Positions 9,729 through 17,717 of a stretch of DNA of 64,000 nucleotides are shown here, piece after piece. This stretch comes from Clostridium gasigenes (GTDB lineage: Bacteria; Bacillota; Clostridia; Clostridiales; Clostridiaceae): contig NZ_FNJM01000003.1 in the NCBI RefSeq assembly GCF_900104115.1, positions 1 to 64,000 on the forward strand, given 5' to 3'. Made by a program: the position numbers and the translations under genes. Each line of letters opens with the position of its first letter. Positions within the stretch are counted from its first letter, which is position 1. Under the pieces are notes generated by a model. It did no database searches. It worked only from the letters and a program-made list of their open reading frames with translations, and was not told where the DNA came from.

Positions 9729-11822
9729 TCATATAGGTAATCTTATGAATAAATTCCCCACATAATATTCATTCTTATCTATTGGTTTTTTAATAAATAT
9801 ATCATTCACACTGCTAATAATATTAGATTTTAATCTAATATTATTAAAGACACCCTTCATATCAACTGCTCCATATCCCCACTGTGGATTTGGATATATG
9901 TCACCTTCCCTTTTTGATGTCCCTCCTATTAAATATGTTTTAACTTTTGTTGAATATAAACTTGTGTCATTTCCATCAATAATTCCCCACTGAAATATAA
10001 GTGCACAGCATCCAGCTACCACTGCCGCTGCTACACTAGATCCACTAACAACTTGTGTTCCAGAACCTACCGTAGTTACTAAAGCATTTACTCCTCCTGC
10101 TACTACATCTGGTTTAACTCTATCATCTCTTGTATATCCTCTACCTGATTCTCTTACATTAGAATTATTATTTTGATTATAATATCCAACAGATATAGCA
10201 TATGCTGATGATGATGGAATAGTTAATGTTACATACGGATCTGGTTTTAAAAATCTTGTACCCGGAGCTAGTAATTCTCTTTGAATTAAATAAGCATCAT
10301 ACCTACCTGTTACAACCAATTCTCCTATAAGCTTAAACACCCAAATTCCTTCCTTTATATTTCTAGCTTTAATTGTAATTAGCTCGTCACCTGTTGACAC
10401 TTCCGGCATAGAGTATTGTACATATATTATAGTGCTTTCATATAGAAATTTAATTTCTGTTATTTTATCAGTTGTAGGTGGTATTCTTTGAATTATTTCT
10501 CCAGAAGGTGAGACAATTGACAGTGCAAATTTATCTGGTTTACTAACCCATATTTCAAATTTTATATTTTTTTGATTTTCATCTATTTTAAGCTCAATAT
10601 CCATAGTATTTCCTACCTTAGCTATTGTTCCAGAAGTATGAGTATCTGAATCTCCTTGATTTCCTGTTGGAACAACTACAGTTATTCCACTTACCTTTGA
10701 AATCTCGTCTATATATCTCGCAATAAAGGATAATCCATTATGACCGCCCATATTTGAACCTAGAGGTACAAGTATTATCATTGGTATTTTTAACCTGCGG
10801 GCTAAATCATATAAATACTTAATACCTGAAAATACAATTGAAGTTGAATAAGTAGTTTCATTTCCGTACACCCCAAAATCATCTATTACTGTTAATGGTG
10901 TAGAGTATAACTTTACAATAGCAAAATTACATTTTGGTGCTACGCCTATAACTTCTGGGTTTGTACCTCTTGCTCCTATAACTGATGCCATACTAGTACC
11001 ATGTCCAATTTCATCCTTTGAGGGTACTATTTTATAAGGATCCTGCCCATCATTCTTAGCTTTAATTGCGTTATTTATTTCTTCTCTAGTATACTCGCTG
11101 CCTCCGAACTGTCCTTCTATAACTTTTTTACTACTAATCGCTTGATCCCAAATAGATAAAATTCTTGATGTACCATCTTCATTAATAAACTCTTCATTTA
11201 AATAATCTATGCCAGTATCAACTATTCCTACAGTAACACCCAATCCATCTAGTGGCAGATAAATACTGTTATGAAATGTATTTGCTCCCGATGCATCTAA
11301 TGGTGAAATATCACATAATGTATGTAATGCAGTAGGGACTGCATAAATAATTACATCAGAAAGTTTATCAAGTACTTCCTGTATATCCTGTATACTTCCT
11401 ACAATTATTAATATTGCACGCTTTTTATCAACAATAACAACACGGACATTGGGAATTTCTTTTACAGCGCTCACAATATCTTTTTGATATTCTATTGTAG
11501 CAAAAGTACTCTCTGGTAATACAACAAACTCTTCATCTGTAAGGTTTGGAATTACCTGAACAATTACATCAGAAAGTTTACCAAGTGCTTCCTGTAGATT
11601 TTCTTCAGCTACTACTATTGCACGCTTTTCATCAATAATAAAAACACGGGCATTTGGAACTTGTTTTATAGCATTTCTAATATCTCCTTTATATTCTATA
11701 GTCGCAGAAATATTTTGAGGTATTTCAAAAGCCTCCGTCTCCGGAATTTTTTTTATATTCTCTTCTAATCTCCAATCCTGTCTCCCATTAGATGGTTTTA
11801 TATTAATTTTATTATTTTTTAT
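9729..11822 (-). CDS. single-module Csp-like subtilisin protease with double prodomain, AUA start
   Basis: About 697 residues: two prodomain-like units (residues about 35-105 and 106-170) and one S8 module with D202 (VGIVDTGID), H274 (IGHGTSMAS), Asn in TGNQG and S596 (SGSSVAAA). The frame is open for 116 codons before the first GTG (11474). This upstream part is homologous to the linker inside the large protease upstream: DWRLEEN..., EIP.NISATIEY.GDI, RVFIIDEKRAIVVAEENLQE. It must therefore be translated. The only initiator that fits the strong AAGGAGGG after the previous stop codon is ATA at 11822, seven bases from GGAGG. The C-terminus is NEYYVGNLFIRLPI. It overlaps nothing and is 13 bases upstream of the next protease gene. 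It was probably born by copying the last module of its upstream neighbour. Confidence 0.85.
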   Translation of the reverse strand: MKNNKINIKPSNGRQDWRLEENIKKIPETEAFEIPQNISATIEYKGDIRNAIKQVPNARVFIIDEKRAIVVAEENLQEALGKLSDVIVQVIPNLTDEEFVVLPESTFATIEYQKDIVSAVKEIPNVRVVIVDKKRAILIIVGSIQDIQEVLDKLSDVIIYAVPTALHTLCDISPLDASGANTFHNSIYLPLDGLGVTVGIVDTGIDYLNEEFINEDGTSRILSIWDQAISSKKVIEGQFGGSEYTREEINNAIKAKNDGQDPYKIVPSKDEIGHGTSMASVIGARGTNPEVIGVAPKCNFAIVKLYSTPLTVIDDFGVYGNETTYSTSIVFSGIKYLYDLARRLKIPMIILVPLGSNMGGHNGLSFIARYIDEISKVSGITVVVPTGNQGDSDTHTSGTIAKVGNTMDIELKIDENQKNIKFEIWVSKPDKFALSIVSPSGEIIQRIPPTTDKITEIKFLYESTIIYVQYSMPEVSTGDELITIKARNIKEGIWVFKLIGELVVTGRYDAYLIQRELLAPGTRFLKPDPYVTLTIPSSSAYAISVGYYNQNNNSNVRESGRGYTRDDRVKPDVVAGGVNALVTTVGSGTQVVSGSSVAAAVVAGCCALIFQWGIIDGNDTSLYSTKVKTYLIGGTSKREGDIYPNPQWGYGAVDMKGVFNNIRLKSNIISSVNDIFIKKPIDKNEYYVGNLFIRLPI

Positions 11823-11835
11823 ATCAGTCCCTCCT

Positions 11836-14800
11836 TCAATTAAATATTTTTAAGTATCCTATAGGTAATCTTATGAATAAATTACCAACATAATATTCAT
11901 TTTCATCTATTGATTTTTTCATAAATATATCGTGTTCACTAAGCTCATTAGTTTTTAATCTAATATTATTAAAGACACCCTTCATATCAACTGCTCCATA
12001 TCCCCACTGTGGATTTGGATATATGTCACCTTCCCTTTTTGATGTCCCTCCTATCAAATAAGTTTTAACTTTTGTGGAATATAAACTTGTATCATTTCCC
12101 TCAATAATTCCCCACTGAAATATAAGTGCACAGCATCCAGCTACCACTGCCGCCGCTACACTAGATCCGCTGATAACTTGTGTTCCAGAACCTACCGTAG
12201 TTACTAAGGCATTTACTCCTCCTGCTACTACATCTGGTTTAACTCTATCATCTCTTGTATATCCTCTACCTGATTCTATTACATTAGAATTATTATTTTG
12301 ATTATAATATCCAACAGATATAGCATATGATGATGATGATGGAATAGTTAAGGTTACATACGGATCTGGTCTTAAAAATCTTGTGCCAGGAGCTAGTAAT
12401 TCTCTTTGAATTAAATAAGCATCATACCTTCCTGTTATAACCAATTCTCCTATAAGCTTAAATACCCAAATTCCTTCCTTTATATTTCTAGCTTTAATTG
12501 TAATTAGTTCCTCACCTGTTGATACTTCTGGCATAAAGTATTGTACATATATTATAGTGCTTTCATATAGAAATTTAATTTCTGTTATTTTTTCAGTTGT
12601 AGATGGTATTCTTTGTATTATTTCTCCAGAAGGAGAAATAATTGATAGTGCAAATTTATCCGGTTTACTAACCCATATTTCAAATTTTATATTTTTTTGA
12701 TTCTCATCTATTTTAAGCTCAATATCCATAGTATTTCCTACCTTAGCTATGGTTCCAGAGGTATGAGTATCTGAATCGCCTTGATTTCCGATTGGCACAA
12801 CTACAGTTATTCCACTTACCTTTGAAATCTCGTCTATATATCTCTCAATAAAGGATAATCCATTATGGGGACCCATATTTGAACCTAGAGGTACAAGAAT
12901 TACCATAGGTATTTTTAACCTGCGTGCTAAATCGTATAAATACTTAATACCTGAAAATACAGCTGAAGTTGAATAAGTAGTTACATTTCCGTACATCCCA
13001 AAATCATCTCTTACTGTTAATGGTGCAGATATTAACTTTACAATAGCAAAATTACATTTTGGTGCTACTCCTATAACTTCTGGCTTTGCACCTCTCGCTC
13101 CTATAACCGATGCCATACTAGTACCATGTCCAATTATATCCTTCGATGGTACTATCTCATAAGGATCCTTCCCCTCACTTTTAGCTTTAATTGCGTTATT
13201 TATTTCTTCTCTAGTGTACTCACTACCTCCGAACTGTCCTTCTGGGCTTTTACCTGTACTAATCTCCTCATCCCAAATAGATAAAATTCTTGAGGTACCA
13301 TCCTCATTAATAAACTCCTCATTTAAATAATCTATTCCACTATCAACTATTCCTACAGTAACTCCCAATCCGTCTAGTGGCAGGTAAATACTATTATGAA
13401 ACGTACTTGCTCCCGATGCATCTAATGGTGAAATATCACATAACGTATGCAATACAGTAGGAACTGCATAAATAATTACATCAGAAAGTTTATCAAGTAC
13501 TTCCTGTATATCCTGTATACTTCCTATAACTACTAATATTGCGCGCTTTTTATCAACAATAACAACACGGGCATTTGCAATTTCTTTTACAGCGCTCACA
13601 ATATCTTTTTGATATTCTATTGTAGCAAAAGTACTCTCTGGTAATACAACAAACTCTTTATCTGTAAGATCCGGAATTACCTGAACAATTACATCAGAAA
13701 GTTTATCAAGTACTTCCTGTAGATTTTCTTCAGCTACTACTATTGCACGCTTTTCATCAATAATAAAAACACGGGCATTTGGAACTTTTTTTATAGCGCT
13801 TTCAATATCTCCTTGATATTCTATTGTTGCAGAAATATTTTTCGGTATTTCAAAAACCTCCGCGCCTGGAATATTTTCTACATTTTCTTCTAATCTCCAA
13901 TCACTTCTACCCTTAGATGGTTTTAATCTAATATTATTAAAGACACCCTTCATATCAACTGCTCCATATCCCCACTGTGGATTAGGATATATGTCACCTT
14001 CCCTTTTTGATGTTCCTCCTATCAAATAGGTTTTAACTTTTGTGGAATATAAACTTGTGTCATTTCCATCAATAATTCCCCACTGAAATATAAGTGCTGA
14101 GCATCCAGCTACAACCGCAGCTGCCACACTAGACCCACTGACAACTTGTGTTCCAGAGCCTACCGCAGTCACTAAAGCATTTACTCCGCCTGCTACTACA
14201 TCTGGTTTAACTCTATTATCTCTTGTATATCCTCTACTTGATTCTCTTACATTAGAATTATTATTTTGATTATAATATCCAACAGATATAGCATATGAGG
14301 AGGATGCTGGAATAGTTAGTGTTACATATGGATCTGGATTTAAAAATCTTGTACCAGGAGCTAGTAAATCTCTTTGAATTAAATAAGCATCATACCTGCC
14401 TGTTACGACCAATTCTCCTATAAGCTTAAATATCCATATTCCTTCCTTTATATTTCTAGCATTAATTGTAATTTTCTCATCACCAGTTAATACTTCGGGT
14501 ATAAAGTATTCTACATATATTATAGTACCTTCATATATAAATTTAATTTCTGTTATTTTATTAACGCTAGGTGGTATCCTATCAATTATTTCTCCAGAAG
14601 GAGAAATAATTGATAGTGCAAATTTATCTGGTTTACTAATCCATATTTCAAAATTTATATTTTTTTGGTTTTTATCTATTTTAAGTTCAATATTCTGAGT
14701 ATCATCTTCGTTAACCATGGTTCCAGAGGAATGATTATCTGAATCTCCTTCATTCCCTATTGGCACAACTACAGTTATTCCTACAGCTCTTGAAATTTCA

Positions 14801-17367
14801 TCTATATATCTCTCAGTAAGTGATAGTCCGTTTCGACCACCTCTACTTGCACCTAAGGGTACCAGTATTACCATAGGTATTTTTAACCTGCGTGCTAAAT
14901 CGTATAAATACTTAATACCTAAAAATACAACCGAAGTTGAGAAGGTAGGTGCATCGCCATAAACACCGAAATAATCATTTAAAACCTCTGGTCTAGGTCC
15001 TAACTTTACAATAGCAAAATTGCATCTTGGTGCTACTCCTATAACTTCAGGATTTACACCTCTGGCCCCTACAATTCCTGCCATACTAGTACCATGCCCT
15101 ACTTCATCCTTTGATGGTATTATTGCATAAGGATCCTGTCCATCCATCTTAGCTTTAATAGCACTATTTATTTCTTCCCTAGTATACTCACTGCCTCCAA
15201 ACAAATCTTCTCGTCTTTTTGCACTAGGAATAGTTTGATCCCAAATAGTTAAAATTCTTGATGTGTTATCTTCATTAATAAACTCCTCATTTAAATAGTC
15301 TATACCAGTGTCAATTATACCTACCGTAACTCCTAGTCCATCCAATGGTAAGTAAGTACTGTTATGAAATGTGGTTGCCCCAGAGGCCTCCACTGGTGAA
15401 ATATCACACAAAGTATACAATCCACTAGGATTTACATAAACAATTACATCAAAAAGTTTATCAATTACTTCCTGTACATCTCCCCTAACTGCTAATATTG
15501 CACGAGTTTTATCTGCAATAAAAATACGGGCATTTGGAATTTTACTTACAGCACCGGCAATATCTCCTATATATTCTATAGGACTAAATACCGTATCTAT
15601 TAATGTAAAAAACTCCTCATCTGTCATATTTTCTTCTAATCTACTTTGACCTCTAACATTAGCTAATTGTAGTAAATTTAATGAATCATATGCACAAACA
15701 GTTCCATATCCCCATCTAGGATCTGGATAGGGTATCTCTAACCTATCTCTTTTTGCACCTTTTGAAAGATAATACTTAAGTCGCTCTCCATAAAGGAAAG
15801 GATCATTCCCCTTAACTATTCCCCACTCTAGAAGTAATGCACATATTCCTGCTACATTAGGCGATGCCATTGAAGTTCCTGTTTTAGTATCAAACCCCCT
15901 ATTTGAGACTGTTGATAATATATCTTCTCCTGGAGCTACTATATCTGGTTTTTCAAAGGAAGTTCTATAGATCTTCCCCCTTCCTGAAAATGAGGAAAAA
16001 GTATTTGTCATATTATTATAACTACCCACTGAAATTGCGCTTTGTACTGTAGCTGGTATTCCTAAGGTATTATATACATCAGGTTTAAGAAACCTTGTTT
16101 TTTCATTAATTGCTTCTGTAATAGGAAGCCATATATCATATATTCCCCTATATTTATTAAGAACTTTTAAAGTTACTTTCCATTCACCACTTGGTAAGTA
16201 CTGTAATCCAGGCAAAAGACTTATAGATATTTCACCATTTATGTCAAAGGGCTTAGGCCCTGTATTATAAATAAGACATTTATCAACACCTATGTTAAGT
16301 TCTCTGTATCCATTACGTATTACTATTTCTCCACTTTTTTCGCCTAAGGGATTTTCTATCTCAATGGATATATCAACTAAAAGAGGTTTATATAATTGAA
16401 GCGATAGTGCCATTTCAGAATCAGATACACTTAAAGGAATCACATTAATATCGCTTAATTCACCACCTACATGGTGAGCTGCGTCACCTTCATTACCTGC
16501 TGCAATAACTATTGCCACTCTCTCAAGCCTACATATAGTTTCTATATATTGTTCTAAAAGACTTGTACCATTATGTGCCCCATCATTAGTACTTAAACTA
16601 ATGTTTATAGCAAGTGGTTTATTCATTTCATTTGACTTATCTACTAAAAACTTTATTCCTCTCATAATCTGAGTACTTAAAGCAAAATTCAAAAAACCGT
16701 ATCTAGTAGTCTTTACCATTGCAATAGAACTTTTAAAAGCTACTCCATAATTTTGCTTAGGTATGTTCCCACCTGCGCAAGCTATTCCAGCTACATGTGT
16801 CCCATGATCTAGTGGGTCTCTTACATTTACAATTGCATATGGGTCTGGTGCTTTTAAAGCTTCATTTATTTGAGCCTTATCATAAATCTTTCTATCCTCA
16901 GCCAAATCATAAATAAAATCAATTCTTGTATTTCCATTCTCATCTCTAAATGCAGGATGGGTATAATCTATACCAGTATCAATAAATCCAACTAATACGC
17001 CCTCTCCAGTAAGACCATACCTGTCCCAAGCATTTGTAACGCAACTAGCCTTATTACTTTCAAGATCAGAAGTAAATAAAACCTTAGGTAACTCTACATA
17101 CTGTACTCCTTGTAGCTCTGATATTTTACGAATATCTTCAGACTTTACAGTAACAATACCAAATCCATAACCTAAATTTTCAAATGTTCCACCTATTGCC
17201 TCAACAGACCTTGTAACTTTATCTAAATTGTTTCCAAACAAAACTACTATTTCTATATTTCCTTTATTAATCTTTTCATTTTGTGATAAAGGAACCACCT
17301 TATATAGTAACTGTTCTGGTATTTTATTTAATAAGTTCAATTTAGCGTCAAACTTGTTACTTTCTAT
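11836..17367 (-). CDS. three-module Csp-like subtilisin protease, first gene of the array, AUA start
   Basis: About 1843 residues. Module 1 is a canonical CspB-like protease: prodomain (residues 1-105), D130 in VGFIDTGIDYTHPAF, H188 in LDHGTHVAG, Asn in AAGNEGD, a jelly-roll region (about 300-430) and S499 in KTGTSMASPNVAG. Modules 2 and 3 carry GHGTSMA and GSSVAAA variants but keep Asp, His, Asn and Ser. Between modules 2 and 3 there are two prodomain-like units in a row. No signal peptide is visible. Family knowledge: Csp proteases act in spores on SleC. No sleC or ger gene lies in this window, so the substrate is open. TTG at 17340 has no ribosome site; GGGGGAG stands six bases before an in-frame ATA at 17367. 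An intergenic region of about 350 bases separates it from the SMC-type operon upstream. Confidence 0.85.
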   Translation of the reverse strand: MESNKFDAKLNLLNKIPEQLLYKVVPLSQNEKINKGNIEIVVLFGNNLDKVTRSVEAIGGTFENLGYGFGIVTVKSEDIRKISELQGVQYVELPKVLFTSDLESNKASCVTNAWDRYGLTGEGVLVGFIDTGIDYTHPAFRDENGNTRIDFIYDLAEDRKIYDKAQINEALKAPDPYAIVNVRDPLDHGTHVAGIACAGGNIPKQNYGVAFKSSIAMVKTTRYGFLNFALSTQIMRGIKFLVDKSNEMNKPLAINISLSTNDGAHNGTSLLEQYIETICRLERVAIVIAAGNEGDAAHHVGGELSDINVIPLSVSDSEMALSLQLYKPLLVDISIEIENPLGEKSGEIVIRNGYRELNIGVDKCLIYNTGPKPFDINGEISISLLPGLQYLPSGEWKVTLKVLNKYRGIYDIWLPITEAINEKTRFLKPDVYNTLGIPATVQSAISVGSYNNMTNTFSSFSGRGKIYRTSFEKPDIVAPGEDILSTVSNRGFDTKTGTSMASPNVAGICALLLEWGIVKGNDPFLYGERLKYYLSKGAKRDRLEIPYPDPRWGYGTVCAYDSLNLLQLANVRGQSRLEENMTDEEFFTLIDTVFSPIEYIGDIAGAVSKIPNARIFIADKTRAILAVRGDVQEVIDKLFDVIVYVNPSGLYTLCDISPVEASGATTFHNSTYLPLDGLGVTVGIIDTGIDYLNEEFINEDNTSRILTIWDQTIPSAKRREDLFGGSEYTREEINSAIKAKMDGQDPYAIIPSKDEVGHGTSMAGIVGARGVNPEVIGVAPRCNFAIVKLGPRPEVLNDYFGVYGDAPTFSTSVVFLGIKYLYDLARRLKIPMVILVPLGASRGGRNGLSLTERYIDEISRAVGITVVVPIGNEGDSDNHSSGTMVNEDDTQNIELKIDKNQKNINFEIWISKPDKFALSIISPSGEIIDRIPPSVNKITEIKFIYEGTIIYVEYFIPEVLTGDEKITINARNIKEGIWIFKLIGELVVTGRYDAYLIQRDLLAPGTRFLNPDPYVTLTIPASSSYAISVGYYNQNNNSNVRESSRGYTRDNRVKPDVVAGGVNALVTAVGSGTQVVSGSSVAAAVVAGCSALIFQWGIIDGNDTSLYSTKVKTYLIGGTSKREGDIYPNPQWGYGAVDMKGVFNNIRLKPSKGRSDWRLEENVENIPGAEVFEIPKNISATIEYQGDIESAIKKVPNARVFIIDEKRAIVVAEENLQEVLDKLSDVIVQVIPDLTDKEFVVLPESTFATIEYQKDIVSAVKEIANARVVIVDKKRAILVVIGSIQDIQEVLDKLSDVIIYAVPTVLHTLCDISPLDASGASTFHNSIYLPLDGLGVTVGIVDSGIDYLNEEFINEDGTSRILSIWDEEISTGKSPEGQFGGSEYTREEINNAIKAKSEGKDPYEIVPSKDIIGHGTSMASVIGARGAKPEVIGVAPKCNFAIVKLISAPLTVRDDFGMYGNVTTYSTSAVFSGIKYLYDLARRLKIPMVILVPLGSNMGPHNGLSFIERYIDEISKVSGITVVVPIGNQGDSDTHTSGTIAKVGNTMDIELKIDENQKNIKFEIWVSKPDKFALSIISPSGEIIQRIPSTTEKITEIKFLYESTIIYVQYFMPEVSTGEELITIKARNIKEGIWVFKLIGELVITGRYDAYLIQRELLAPGTRFLRPDPYVTLTIPSSSSYAISVGYYNQNNNSNVIESGRGYTRDDRVKPDVVAGGVNALVTTVGSGTQVISGSSVAAAVVAGCCALIFQWGIIEGNDTSLYSTKVKTYLIGGTSKREGDIYPNPQWGYGAVDMKGVFNNIRLKTNELSEHDIFMKKSIDENEYYVGNLFIRLPIGYLKIFN

Positions 17368-17523
17368 GTTAATCTCCCCCTGAAAATCTATTGCTATATA
17401 ATAGGTTATTCAAATATTCTTTAATAAAAACCATTTAAATTTATAATTTGTTAATTTTTTAAAATTTATTTCTCAATTCTTAATTAAATATTAATCACAT
17501 ACCACTAAATCAAAAATTAAGTA

Positions 17524-17555
17524 AAAAAATAAAGCCATGTATTTCTACATGACTT
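17524..17555 (-). terminator. terminator between SMC-type operon and protease array
   Basis: On the minus strand AAGTCATGTA and TACATGGCTT form a ten-base stem (one G-T pair), followed by TATTTTTTTAC. It separates transcription of the SMC-type operon from the protease genes. Confidence 0.75.
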
Positions 17556-17578
17556 CTATTATTTTTCAATTATATCTT

Positions 17579-17717
17579 TTACATATTTATTATTATAAAA
17601 TCTATATAATCTTTTATTAATAACTCTTGATAAGCTGAATATTTTTCCTCAATAATACAATTTTTTATTTCTTTATATGCCTTAAGCCCATAAATTGTGG
17701 TTGTATTAGATATTTCA
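17579..17717 (-). pseudogene. possible short gene remnant behind the SMC-like gene
   Basis: An open frame of about 45 codons starts at the stop of the SMC-like gene and ends at TAA 17579-17581. It reads like protein (NTTTIYGLKAYKEIKN, then EEKYSAYQELLIKDYIDF) but has no ATG, GTG or TTG and no clear ribosome site. It lies exactly where the DUF2399 partner gene of this operon type is normally found, although I see no DUF2399 motif in it. It may be a remnant, or chance. Confidence 0.25.

Larger units (their letters stand above)
4388..17367 (-). repeat. tandem array of seven subtilisin modules in three genes
   Basis: Seven homologous coding modules of roughly 1.6-2 kb follow each other on one strand: about 15650-17367, 13930-15650, 11836-13930, 9729-11822, 7990-9715, 6230-7990 and 4388-6230. 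Modules two, three and four from the 5' end are close to identical over long stretches, for example at 9846-9900, 11966-12020 and 13940-13990. Recent duplication or gene conversion explains this. The first module is the most divergent and the most canonical. Confidence 0.85.

Noticed and set aside
9715-17367. One polyprotein produced by programmed frameshifting at the gene junctions
   Set aside because: Each junction has a stop, then a strong ribosome site and a new start region. No classical slippery heptamer is in the right frame. It is kept only as an alternative to AUA initiation.
4388-17367. Secreted virulence subtilisins
   Set aside because: None of the three proteins has a signal peptide, and the jelly-roll insertion places them with the spore-associated Csp family.
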